Shown piece after piece: positions 1 through 11,266 of a DNA stretch of 30,995 nucleotides. The number at the start of each line of letters is the position of its first letter. Positions within the stretch are counted from its first letter, which is position 1. Both the position numbers and the translations under genes were made by a program. The notes under the pieces are model-generated. The model was not told where the DNA came from, did no database searches, and was given only the letters and a program-made list of their open reading frames with translations. This DNA comes from Volvariella volvacea V23 (lineage: Eukaryota; Basidiomycota; Agaricomycetes; Agaricales; Pluteaceae), in NCBI GenBank assembly GCA_000349905.1, contig KB722753.1, positions 697,153-728,147 of the forward strand, given 5' to 3'.

Positions 1-971
1 TAAACCCTGAAGATGCTCAGGGTATGTTCCAGCATACCGATTCCAGCATGTCTGCTGTATGTATCCTTAGTCTCGTCAGAGTATCGCACGGTTACAATCG
101 AAGGATATGTTTTGAGTATATTCACAGTAAACGCACACAATTTGCAATGATCAAGACGTAAGATATATTTTTTGTATTATTAGGGTACCTTCATAGTAAC
201 GACGACTGCGAAATTTTCAGTTTGAGGGGGGAGGCATACCTGCTGGAGAAGCAAGCATCAAGAAATGAAAGACTTGGTCTGCCATCGTCAAATCTCCAGG
301 TTATCTTGCCACCATCTACTTCGCAATCGGTGTCGTCAATTATGACCTAAGTCATTAGCCATCCACCTACCCTTCGCTCCGTTCCTTGTCGCTTTGTGGA
401 TGGTCTTTATTGTATCATCACAGTTTATTTTGTACACGTCTCTTTAATTTGCCATCTACATATACCAACATTACATTCCTCTCGCATCCTTTTACGATAT
501 AGCCCAGTAAAATCTCTCAACTTGCTATGAATATACTTTTTTTCAACACTCGCATACCATTGAATCCGATACCTTGTCATGAACCTATTATACATCCGAC
601 TGCCGGTAAAGTGAATTTACTTTGACATGAAATTTGAGCATATTCACAGTTTATCTAACAGAGATACCGAGGCGCTAACTAGAAGTTACTTCAAGGTTTG
701 TTCTCGGTATTCTCCGACGCCGGTCTCAAACATCGCGTAGCTGACAAGCGCGGTAGTACCACAGCAACAAGTTTGGTTCTAGCCTCTTCGAGTACAATCT
801 TGTGCAATTGCACGTCAATCCCAAACACCAAAGCTCATGTCATCTACCCTTCAATCGGCCAACACTGGTACATGTACTCGTGTATCCAATTCTGAGGTGA
901 GGGACAGAGGAGATCGCGCAAGATGCCGGGGCGCCCCGTAATTTTAATATAGCGAGTTGTATGACGGGCGT
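1..971. other. Gene-free left flank
   Basis: I find no gene here. The longest open frames are about 65 codons, carry no recognisable motif, and do not join into a spliced product. The stretch is AT-rich. A short 20-bp repeat (near 111-130 and 632-652) and the diverged repeat copy at about 822-891 are the only structures seen. The last 14 bases (961-974) form a 6-bp palindrome with a 2-base spacer that runs into the left end of the transposon-like element. Confidence 0.6.
822..891 (+). repeat. Diverged direct repeat, copy A
   Basis: About 70 bp that aligns with 4033-4108 at roughly 80 percent by eye, with one 6-bp gap. Shared blocks include AACACCAAA, a TTCAATC/CTCAATC block and a GTAT-CAAT end. 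The two copies lie on either side of the TIR element and the F-box gene. They may be relics of an older duplicated unit, perhaps the 3' flank of a lost F-box paralogue, but the sequence does not say which. Confidence 0.5.
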
Positions 972-992
972 CATAGGACAAAATTATCGATC
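972..992 (+). repeat. Left terminal inverted repeat
   Basis: 21 bp starting CATAGGACA. Its complement is at 2092-2112 with a single mismatch at the third base. The inner 18 bp, 975-992, match perfectly. Confidence 0.8.
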
Positions 993-2091
993 CCGCCGTG
1001 AACACGGCATTCAGGTGTGAACCGACGTGATCACGCATGAAATTGTGTGACGTTTTGCATTATAGGGTGTTCATGTTGGTTCATGGCGCTTCACGACACT
1101 TCACGGCCGTTCACGTCTGTGCACGCTTGTTACTTTCACGCATGATCACGCCATGCAATGCTAAGTGTTATTATGTCCTGCTAAGTCTTGCCGAATCCGT
1201 CCCGGTTATTTACTAAGGGGTTTATATGGTGGATTAGTCCCCGACACTACAATACATTGGGGGCAATTGTCAATGGATTTGTTGTAAATGTATCTGTACA
1301 TATATCGCAGGAATATGGTAGAAATGGATCGCCAGGGATTACGATGGCTGTTGTCGGCGCCGTTTGATCCATTCGCAGCATCAAGTAAGGTGCTCTTCAA
1401 TCGCAAATATTCGACAGTTGACACGACCACACAATCAACTACAGGAAATACCGTAACATAACATCACCTATCGGCATTCTTATTGCAATCCAAATGTATC
1501 TGGAGTATCCCAGCGGAGCGCCGTTGAAGTACTTTGGTTGGGTACTGGTCAGGATGACCTGATGTAGTTATCGAACCACATTATTTTTGACTCATTGTTT
1601 TTCCGCTCTATTGTTTTTGCAAGGCCGTACGTAGACACGTCCTAAGAATCCTACAACGTAACAACCTGACGCGTTGTTGTCTCAACCACAGAGCTTTTGT
1701 ATTGTGTTTCCTTTATGTAGCAGAGTCGAATCTCTGGATTGGCGACATTGACGGAAGAAAGGTGGGCGGGAAGAGCAGAAATCTGAGCACGACTGACCAG
1801 CGACGCAGAGCCCGGAAGCACAGATGCCGTTCTCCAAATACTTCCAGGACGTCCCCGACCCCGATCCCCAGCGACGCCCCATAGGAATTAATAATTATTT
1901 TACATTAATTTTCCACGTACAAAATATTTCGCAAATAAATAAGGCACGTGCACGACGTGAATTTCTAGCTCACTCGCAACACGGTCTGTGTAGCAAACGT
2001 GTTCATGCGTGAACATGCGTGAACATGTATGAACACGGCGTGACGACGTGTTCACGCGTGTTCCGGCATGAAATTTTGAAGTTGGAGCTCC

Positions 2092-2112
2092 GATCGATAA
2101 TTTTGTCCTGTG
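2092..2112 (-). repeat. Right terminal inverted repeat
   Basis: Mirror partner of 972-992. The 18-bp core is at 2092-2109. The F-box start codon lies downstream, at 2186. Confidence 0.8.
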
Positions 2113-2185
2113 TACCCCATCATAGACTTGTGCAAATCAATCCTAATTTCAATTTCAGTCAGCACACTGCCCCTCCAATCTGTTT

Positions 2186-3931
2186 ATGTCTGAGCCAATT
2201 TATCCACTTCATCCTCTTCCAACTACAGCGAACGATCTTGACCAGGAGGCCCAAATGCCCTTCAGCCGTCATAATTCTTTGGCACCCATTGGCTCACTCT
2301 TTCCAGAAGTTCTCCGCCACATTTTCCTCCTCCTTGCTGATGAGGTTGATTTCGTTCAACGCTTTTACGTCCCTCAAGTTTCTCATACATGCGGCCACTG
2401 GCGATCAATAGCTATCAACACTCCAAATCTTTGGAATCGACTCCAAATTCCCTCTTTTATTACTGAATCTCGGCTCCTTTGGGCTCAGGAGTGCATACGA
2501 CGAACAAAATCGGCACCAATTCTGAGTGTCAGAAGCGTCAATGATGGTTCAAATAGCAACTTCGCTGAGCTCATGCACCAGATGCTACCAGACTTTCGCC
2601 TTATACGATTATTGGACATCTCCCTTTGGCCTGATGACGCAGCTTTCGATTTCGTAAAGGCTCTTCTCCAGCCCTACTCCGAGGCTTCCAGTCCAAACAT
2701 TCGACACCTGTCGATACACAGCACACGTCGTGTTCAAAGGATTCCATTTAAATTGTTCAATGATAGTATGCCGAATTTGCAATCTCTCTTCCTGGTGGGC
2801 TGGACACCCTACGACTGGAGTGCTCTGTCTTTCTTCACTTCCATCAAGGACATCACCATCCACCTCTCACCACCCACTCTGGCAACACTTAATACGTTGG
2901 CCACACTGCCCCTCCTTGAAAAGCTCTCTATTATCGTTCCTTCTAGCTCCGAGGTCTCAGTATCCGAGCCTCCATCCCACACAAGCATACACTTCAAGGC
3001 TCTGCAGAAACTTAAGATTGAAGGCACAAGAATGACCGCAGCACATTACTTGTTCAAATCTATTTACCTTCCACTATGTACACGCATCAACATATCTTGT
3101 GCAGCAGGTTCTGAGCAAGACTATCTCGACCTCCTCTCTCTTCTTATCCGCCTGATGACCACTGGAAGTCCTCCTATTACATCAATCCCGATTCATTGCC
3201 TATATCTGGACGGCGATGTACTCATTGCACAACCCTGGGACGACCACACAAACCTATCGGTTGCGGGCAATCACACATGTGCCACAACCACATGCATGGG
3301 GTACCTAACCTACCACCCCACCATCTATCTTTACTTATCAACAGATCCCGATTTCTTTGATACATCCATCGTTCGCCCGCTCCTCCAAGTGCTTGATCTT
3401 CGCCACCTTCATACTGTGACTTGGTCAGGGGATTCAGGTGATGGACTCAAGCTGGACGCAAGTTTCTTCGCATCGATGAAGGAATTGAGAGTTGCTGAAG
3501 CAATAATCTACGACGTACAAGACCTCGATGGACTGTTGCCCCCAATCGAACATGTCGCGACGCAGGGAAACTCAGATTCGAACACCGAAGATTCGGAGGG
3601 TAAGACTAATCTCTCCACGATATTGTCAGTGAAGTGAGCAGATTGATTGATTATTCACCTTCACCATCCAGATCCGAACGGAGCGTCGACTCCACAGATA
3701 TTGTGCCCCAAGCTCTGCAAGATTATCATCACACATCCTCGTTGGGATCGCGGTGACTCCGTATGGGATTTTTCGTTTGACGATCTGTCAGACAGGCTCT
3801 CTCAAAGAAAAGCACGATTAGGACGGAGTCTAGAGAGTCTGGTTATACGCGGGTCGCTGGAACCTCTAGCGAGACAGAGGTTACAAGAAGTTGTAGAGCA
3901 CATTAAAGTCCAGGAACTCGGACAGTATTAA
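2186..3931 (+). CDS. F-box protein, 557 aa
   Basis: Two exons, 2186-3599 and 3672-3931, joined across a 72-nt GT-AG intron that keeps the frame and removes a stop at 3635. The F-box begins near residue 38 (LFPEVLRHIFLLLADE) and continues through a VSHTCGHWRSIAINTPNLW stretch, the common basidiomycete form. The rest has irregular leucine-rich segments such as LRHLHTVTW and LLEKLSIIV, as in F-box proteins that hold substrates with LRR-like repeats. F-box proteins dock on Skp1 in SCF ubiquitin ligases; the substrate here is unknown. The start is the first ATG of the frame; a second ATG at 2255 would still keep the F-box. The promoter is almost entirely replaced by the TIR element, so its transcription may depend on that sequence. 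Such families expand and decay rapidly in basidiomycetes. Confidence 0.82.
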
Positions 3932-4687
3932 GACGGAGAAGACGCAGGTCGTCAGTCCGAGATGTAAACGTTAATAGGCATCAGATCCCAAGAGTGCTTG
4001 CAGACACAATTCTTGGTCTATCGAAACGCAAGAACACCAAACATCAAAGTTCATTTCATCCACCCCTCAATCAGCCAACTCCGGTAGGTATACTCATGTA
4101 TCTAATCCTACAAATCGCCCACCAAGGGAGGCAAAACACAACACCCCAAGTAGCGAGGAACGAATTTATCTCAAAAAACCGTCGAAAGTGTCATGTCACG
4201 ACTTGATAGGTCGATAGATCGATAAGGAAAAGACGTAAACGTAACAAAAGGTATTGACGGGACATGAAATCGTGAAAGAGTACGTGGCCCGAGAAGGGGC
4301 AGAGAAAGGTGAGGAAACTAAAAGGGGAAAGGGGGGCGCAGGCGTCGCGGACGGACCAGTTGCCTAGTGCAACCCAAAAGAAAGAAGAGGTTTAAGTGAA
4401 TTTCTTTAAAAAGGGATAATCACGAAGGAGGAACGGGAGAGAGGAAAAAGGAGATGGGACAAGGCAAAGATAAGAGTAGCGCATAATTCGAGTCTGAGGC
4501 ATAAGCCGCAAACTCAACAAAACGAGGCAGACACAGAACCATAACCAAAGAGCCAGAAACCGAAAACCAAAACCGTAGCGAGTATCAGGGGCGGACGGGG
4601 TATCATAACACTAAAGTGAGAAACGAGCACCTGGGGCTCGAGTAGTGGCCATCCCACTCCTTTATTCTCGCATTTTGTGCTCGACCT
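3932..4687. other. Intergenic region between convergent genes
   Basis: Lies between the F-box gene (+) and the Ca2+/H+ exchanger (-), so it should hold both 3' UTRs. It contains repeat copy B (4033-4108). The stretch from about 4200 to 4600 is purine-rich on the + strand (many GGAAAAGG-like runs). No splice-consistent coding frame was found. Confidence 0.6.
4033..4108 (+). repeat. Diverged direct repeat, copy B
   Basis: Partner of copy A at about 822-891, with similarity of about 80 percent by eye over 70 bp. It begins 102 bp after the F-box stop codon. Confidence 0.5.
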
Positions 4688-6838
4688 TTAACCCCTGATA
4701 CAATGAAGTGGTTCACCCTGCAAGAGCCTGATGGTCTCCGGGAAGTTCCAGAAGGCTAAAGCGATGACGAGGTAGGCGGCTGTAGGATATATATAGCATA
4801 GTTGTCAACACCTCGATCGAAAAGGTTATTATGATGACGTACCGAGGAGAACTAGACCACTCATCCAATGTGATCTACCGTCTTCAACGGAGAACTTGAC
4901 CAGTAAGACGGAGAAGAACAGAACCTAGAAGTAAACGTCATTATCAGTCCCTCAACCATCGATCACCAAGAACACCCCAAACGCCATAATGTGAGATACT
5001 TACGATAGTCTCCAAAGGATCAAACAACAACGTCAAGGGTTTTCCCAATCCCCAAGCGATGGTGACCAAAATCGGAATGACGAACAATGCGATCTGTAAA
5101 CTGCTTCCAACGGCAACACTCATCGCCAAGTCGAACTTTCCTTTACTAGCGACGACAACCGCAGTGGTGTGTTCAGCTGCGTTTCCAATAATAGGAATAA
5201 TAATAAGCGTGATCCATTCTTTCGAGATGTTGGGATGCTGAGCGACGAGACCTTCAAGAGATTCTACCAAACAGTCGGCGGTGACGTATGCGAAAGACGT
5301 GCAAAAGGCCAAGAGGAATAAAGCGGATCCCATGTTCAACTTGGGCATTTCGACCGAATCGGAAGAATCCGAGGACGATGAGGATGAGGATGAGACAGCG
5401 CTCATCTGACGGGTAAGGGCGCCAGCAGTAGTCGAAGCAGAGAAGGTCTCAACATCGCGCGAGTCGATCGAGTTGTTTCGGGAGGACCCGTTACCGGACG
5501 ATACAGAATCCAGGAAGAGGTGGTTGTGTGAGTAGAATTGGAAAACAAGCTAAAAGGCGAATTAGCCACGCAATTTGCACCGACGTCAACGGAATATACA
5601 TACATATGCGATATATCTGCATTAATCGTGAGCTGATTATCGTACTACAGGGGTTGAGGTCACTTACATCACAATCAGGATCACAGCAGTGCCTCGGCTC
5701 AACTGAAGGAGAATGGCGACCTCTCTTCCTTGAGGTAGACGCGATTCGAGGTATTGGTGCTAAGCGTAAAGGTTACCATTGAATAACGAGCGTAGTCAAA
5801 TCACATACGAAAGCCACGGGAACACCCAAAGAGAAGACGGAGACGATCAAGAGCGAGGAATTCAATTGCGCAACCCTAGGGTGAAATTCCGGTTCACGAA
5901 CGCGCATACCACCGACTACCGATAAGCAATCAGCAAAATGCGGCGCAATCACGGATGTAATGCCACTTACTGAGGAAGGCCATGCCAAGAACCAATAGAA
6001 GGTTACTGAGCAAACCACCGAGGAGCGAGCTCTGAATAAGCTCCAACTCACACTATTGATGATATTCAGTGACAATTCGTTGATGAACTAATAAATGCCT
6101 TACTTGACGCAGAGCGATACCCGAAATGATCATCTCGATGACGTTACCGAGGGTAGCATTCAACAACCCTCCGACACTCTGACTAGTCCTCAATGCAACC
6201 TGTTCGGTACCCAACCCGAGTAAAGCGGCGAGAGGAATGATTCCAAGAGCGGAGAAGACAAAGATCAAAGTAGGGCTTTGGTGCGTAAAATGTAGGGCCC
6301 AGGAGACGGGGATGGCGAGCAAAAGTAGGTTGAGTGGGGTGTACTTCAAGGTTGCCTTGAGCGATTGCTTGTAGGTTGGAGGCGGTCCCAGGGGTCGAGA
6401 GGGAGTGAACAACGCCCTGATACGCGCGGTCCTAGACAATCTAGGACGCCTCCAAGTATTACGAAGCTTAGGCGTTGCGGCGGCGAGGTTCTCGACGTCG
6501 CCAGCCTTGGTGCTCTTCTCATTTTCGGCGACAATGGCGCTTGCAAGAGCGGGTGTCGCAACGATGTCGGATCGTCCTTGAGGTGCACTAGAACCAACTG
6601 TATTACTATTGACGGTAGCTACAGTATCTGCAGGTTTCTCGACGATATCGATATGGCTGGAGGAGCGGAGGGAAGAAGCGGACCGAGCGGGAAGCCCGGC
6701 GCTAGTCATTTGAGACGGCCTGAGGTTATAACCACTACTAGGGGGCTCCTCATCATCCTCAGCGACAATGGAAGGAAGAGTTGGTTGCGCCGGTGTATTG
6801 CTCGCATTATGAGACGGTAAAGCGAAAGTTTCTCCCAT
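4688..6838 (-). CDS. VCX1: Vacuolar Ca2+/H+ exchanger (CAX family), 582 aa
   Basis: Exchanges vacuolar H+ for cytosolic Ca2+. Eight exons: 6104-6838, 5971-6052, 5809-5915, 5668-5759, 5604-5616, 5004-5549, 4843-4924 and 4688-4779; all introns are GT-AG, 49-79 nt, and the frame closes at 4688. A hydrophilic N-terminal extension of about 150 residues precedes the membrane domain. Both ion-binding alpha repeats are intact: GNVIEMIISG near residue 231 and GNAAEHTTAV near 465. Other family hallmarks are SSLLGGLLSNLLLVLGMAF, QLNSSLL and SRGTAVIL. A serine/acidic loop follows YSHNHLF, as in fungal Vcx1. The 13-nt exon 5604-5616 encodes the IYIAY part of a helix and is needed for the frame. Fungi carry several CAX paralogues, so VCX1 is the family name rather than proven one-to-one orthology. 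Confidence 0.95.
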
Positions 6839-8517
6839 TCAAAATCAGAAAGTCCTTTGTGGTCGTTGGCTTTAAACTGGGGCCGGCGGCTGTGCGTGTA
6901 AGGAACTCCTGGCTTTCCTTTTGGACGGGAGGGGGGAGGAGAAGGAACGACGATATCCCTAACCACCTCCTTATATCCCACGACACCGTAGCTCATAAAA
7001 CTCCGACCCCCGACACCACTAATTATTCATCTTCCGATCTGGTAATACCCGTCCGTGCCACGTGTGTCCTCCTCAATTCCTCCTGCTGGAGCATTCCTTC
7101 CAGTACACAACGAAGCTATCGTTGAGCCTCACCCGTACATGAGCAGCTTCAGCGTGAGTGCTCGCTGAGGGGCCAGCACAGCACCCTGGGAGGCACATGG
7201 CGAGGTGTCGTATGTCGAAGCCGTGGCTGGGGTCCTCACGGCCAGGTCTTGGCACGGGTCGGCAAGGAAAGGCTTGGCATCAACCCCACAAAATATCACA
7301 CTACTATATATACCCGCTCCGACGCAGCACAAGTACCAGTCGCGATATGCCTTTGGGCGACGTCGCACTCCCAGCACGACGACGAGCCTATTGCAATGGC
7401 GTAGTTGGCGTGGTTTGGGATATCTCATTTGCAACCGCTGTGGGTCCGGGCGCAGACCCAGGGCACTCAGGGCTTATCTCCTGGCCACCCCGAATCCTGC
7501 TTACCAGTTAACGACATGGAGCACTTAAACAGGGGGAAGTGCATTCTCACAGTACACATAAAGTTTGAGTGTCTGTCCGTGTTTCCTTCCCAGAATGTAC
7601 GACAGGCGATCACAAGACGGATGAATAGAAGGTCCCCCTCCACAAAACGCATGAATCCCAATTGTAAGCTGAATACAAATCGGTGTGCGGTGGTATCTAC
7701 CCATGTTTGCAAGCAGACCCTCAAGTGACCTTTATCTCCTCCCATAAATGATATCCCCCTGTGCGGGTGCACAGCCATCGGTGATGGAGCTATCGAGCTT
7801 GGTGGTCCAGTGGCGCACTTGCAGTCCTTGGATAGGGTCAGCCACGTTCTCATAGTCTCGAGGACGTGACTCATGAGGACCTTCCACCGCTAAGAGCTGG
7901 GTGCTCAAGCCGCCCTGGACGACCCATGGCGCAATCTCGCACCAAGGACACATCACCCCAGACATACAAACACAAATGCCAGGGATTACCCGAATTGATG
8001 AAATCTCACATTCCATTTCCTCTTAGCATTGATAAACCCACCGTCCCAACTCCAAAGGATCACGGGTACATATTATTACCACACCAACAGCTGTTATCCC
8101 CACAGAGCAACTTCCGCACTAACACATGACTGATACCACTCTTCCCACCTTCCTGAAGGTATTAGGAAAGGGGAGTGGCCTCCCTAATACTGGTGCGTAA
8201 TTTCATAAGCTGTTATGCGAGTGGGCCTTTTCAACTACTAAGCTGGCGGGTCGAACCTGAGAACAGCCTCATCCTTCTTATCTAACGCATCCGAAAAGAC
8301 GAACCGCCAACTAACTGTAAGCAGACATCATCATTTCGGTACAACACCCTGGCCGCTGCTGCGACCTGTGTGAGCCTATGCGGGGCTAGAACAATTAGCA
8401 AGGGTTACTAGCCCTCCTGCTACCTGTGTGCCACCTACCCACCACTCGGCATCACGGTACGCCTATGCACCCTCTCTTTTTCTTTGTCGAGCGGCGTCAC
8501 CCAGCTGCCAGTTACTA
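6839..8517. other. Gene-poor region upstream of the exchanger
   Basis: The first few hundred bases should be the exchanger promoter and 5' UTR. Overlapping open frames on both strands around 7130-7530 reach 117 codons but are rich in Arg, Pro, Gly and Trp and match nothing I know. One 54-codon frame starting at the ATG in 7347-7349 lies about 35 bp after a TATATATA run (7308-7315), which could be a small transcript. An 8-bp inverted repeat lies at 8159-8166 and 8183-8190. I support no gene here. Confidence 0.5.
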
Positions 8518-8580
8518 TGCTCTTCATTTTGATATATAAATACTACTTCGCATAGTATTTATGTATGATACTGAAGAGCA
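8518..8580. repeat. Long imperfect palindrome (28-bp arms)
   Basis: Arms 8518-8545 and 8553-8580 pair at 24 of 28 positions around a 7-base loop (CTTCGCA). The outer nine bases, TGCTCTTCA, and the inner eleven pair perfectly. It could be a foldback/MITE-like element, an RNA hairpin or a chance AT-rich fold. No poly-U run follows, so it does not look like a Pol III terminator. Confidence 0.7.
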
Positions 8581-9765
8581 CCGTACTCGCGTCGGGTTGT
8601 CAAGCATTTTGCCGCTCCGCGAGCGCCCTGGATCACTACGTACTCCCGGCTCAAAGCAAGAAAAACTCTTCCATTACGACATTGCGATCACCGCGCTTCA
8701 TACTACGAAATGACACCAAATGTATCGTCATAAATTGACATCTGACTACTTTTGATGCTCGCAACGTTCACACTCCAACAAACTTCCGCCATCTTGTTCA
8801 CTCTTTGGATGTACAATGGAAAGAGTGAGCTACCATTCTGATTGCCGCCGCACTGAATCTTGTCACCCCGTTCCATTACCGTGGGTGGAGTCCCAAAACT
8901 ATCTTCCTTGACTCTTTTACAACTCGACAAAACCACTCCTATCAACGATCTACTTCACAAAGGCAGCAGAAAGATTAATCTACCTCAAGGGTGAGTACGA
9001 CGGCAACTGTCAATCTACACCTAACAATCTTCCACTGGCACCCGTAGCGTCGTGGCCATGACGGACATCAACAGACACCGGTCCCGGACGCTTACCGTGC
9101 GGATACACATATCGGGAAATAATCGAGCTACAAGCGGCGAACATGGTATCCTGATCCGGATGACAGGTATCATGCTAACAACACCACGCTTTGACCACGT
9201 CCAAACTGTCGTGTGCTCGGTAAAATCCTCAGGCTGGGTGCTAGCACTGTACGATATTGTGTGCGGATTTCCACACGTGTCCTCCTTTACCATCTTTGAG
9301 GATGGGTGAGTGAGCAATATCGTAGAGCTATGAGACTTCTTTCTTGACCCATGGGGGTAACTCTGCATTCTTCATTCATGACCATGCCAGTGCTTTTGAC
9401 TTTCATGATCCCCGGCACCTGTGTACATGCCGTCTTCTGCTCCAAAAGCTGCCCTCACATCAGTACGCGGGTTAGTGTCTCTCAACGCTTGCCTACATTT
9501 GCTATCTGCAAGCGGAACACCGCTGGAGGATATGCCGAGCTGCGAACTGCGATGATGTTCAATGGCGGCGAAATTCTCTCACCTTGAGGCTGTGCTTCAC
9601 CTAAAGGGCCTCGAGGCGTTCACGATTTCAGCGTGGGCATCCGATTTGCCGCTCGCTCATCTTCTATATCGCCGCTCTTTCTGCTTATGCTTTCGACTCT
9701 TCCACTCATATTTGCCAGAGCTATTCCATTTATGCACCGCTACTGTAATGGTTGGTCCTCACTGA
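8565..9765 (+). pseudogene. Decayed leucine-rich, F-box-like gene relic
   Basis: Coding-like text runs along the + strand but breaks frame. A frame before 8825 reads FRHLVHSLDVQWK and carries a stop near 8733. From 8881 another frame reads VPKLSSLTLLQLDKTTPIN and continues across a good 57-nt intron (8991-9047) into an 86-codon block ending GFPHVSSFTIFEDG. Likely introns follow at 9306-9390 and 9463-9512, then a TGA near 9554, then HLEAVLHLKGLEAFTISAW. The recurring G-P-x-x-S-S-x-T and L-x-x-L-x-L pattern resembles LRR tails of F-box proteins. No F-box was found. The relic reading is inference: undetected splice sites could rescue a living gene, or the similarity may be chance. Confidence 0.33.
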
Positions 9766-11266
9766 ATCTGGTTCGGATGCATTGTCTATTATCGAGCTCC
9801 TGGCTTGTACTAGCTACCCTTCACGCCGTTTCTAGTTCTGTACAAGTAATCCTGTCACTTCTGAGCCACCAGCCATCCACCTATTTTATACTATCTTATG
9901 CTCCCGGACCATAGCATATAGTATCCCCTTTCCGCAATTCTTCCTAAAGTGCTTCAACCACAGCTTCACCCACTTATCAGCGACGCTAATCGCGTAGAGC
10001 CAGATAACGACAATCGAGATTGCCTTTACCTCGTCACAACCCTCATAAGCGAACTGTTACACTTACGTCCCTCCCGATATGAAGGGTGGAGGTACTTAAC
10101 TGGGGCCTCTTGGGGCTTGGTTAGACAAGAACGTCAATCCCTGGGCTCGCTCTCAAGCTTCATATTATAAGCTTTACTTCCAGGATATAAACCCAAGACG
10201 GTGGGATCACACCCTGCCTAGACTTCTGTAACGCAATCCGGGGTCCTCGGGTTGGATGAGTGATGCATCTTATCTCGTCATGATAGCGAGGAATGTGCTC
10301 GACATAACCTTAACTACATACGATAATGCAACTTGCACGAATGAATCCGGTCATTTCTATATTAGTTGAACGAATATGGATGTGGTATCAGCAACAGTAC
10401 ATGCACCACAAGTACGAAAAGCATCGGGGCAATACTCCACCAGCCTTACGTCCGAACTCTGAATCTCGTCCGACGGCGCCATTATGCTTGCTGCCGCTCT
10501 CTCCGCCGGAACACTTCGTCGAGCCTGAGATAATTTGGCCATTGGGCGCAGCGTCATATCGTGAGTACTACGTACCCACAAGCAGGGTTGAGCCCGACAC
10601 ACGTTCGTCGTCGATGCTCTCAACCTACGTATTTTCGAATACCCAGAGTTGCCCTAGCTAGGAGTAGGAAGGGAAGAACTCGGCTCGTAAAGAAGAGGGA
10701 AAAAAAAGATAAAAGAGATATGAATAATACCCTGGGGTAATGAGCTGGAATCGGTTCATTTGCTCTGGAGAACGAACGTTTCTGATGATTGCTTTTGATG
10801 GCGGGAAATCTTCGAGTAAAGGGACACAAATAAATGGTGGGCGTATTTTAGGATCCGGTTGACTACTGGAGACCCATTATTTTCGTAGCACTCGCATTAT
10901 TGTGGATGCTAGGTACCGATTAACGTGTCAGCCGAGGTGCATTTTTGCATCTTTGCAATAGACAAATCATCTGTCTTGAATGCAGAAATCAAGATATCTT
11001 CACACATGTGAACGACGACTGATGGAATTGCTACATGTCAACAATTCTACATGAGGAAGGTGAACAGGGGGATAAGTTTGAAAAAAAAAATACATAACGC
11101 CACATCAGGTCAAGAACAGCGTTGCAGAACGCGATAGGAATGAGGTGGAGGAAGAGAACATTAACGTGGAAAGTCATTACGATCATAAGTAGTTAAATTT
11201 TTTAGGGGGACTAATGGCATCTGAGAGCTGGGAGATTCGTGCGAAGAGGAGTGCGAATGTCCCACA
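9766..11266. other. Intergenic region, no supported gene
   Basis: A 111-codon frame at 10326-10661 (+) starts MQLARMNPVISILVERI and is unrecognised; it has no splice partner that I can find. From about 11050 onward the sequence should be the 3' flank of the DUR3 gene. Nothing else is supportable. Confidence 0.5.

Larger units (their letters stand above)
972..2112. mobile_element. 1.14-kb TIR element, non-autonomous DNA transposon
   Basis: Bounded by terminal inverted repeats of 21 bp with one mismatch (972-992 and 2092-2112); the inner 18 bp are identical. Inside each end is a subterminal hexamer array. On the left TTCAYG recurs at 1070, 1080, 1090, 1100 and 1110, then TGCACG at 1120 and TTCACG at 1135. 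On the right the inverse, CGTGAA or TATGAA, starts at 2008, 2018 and 2028. Exact 10-bp spacing and mirror orientation are what transposase-binding subterminal repeats of hAT-, MULE- or KDZ-like elements look like. The interior has no ORF above about 75 codons, so it would depend on a transposase from elsewhere. I see no clear target-site duplication, so the superfamily stays open and the insertion may be old. Its right end lies 73 bp before the F-box ATG. Confidence 0.7.
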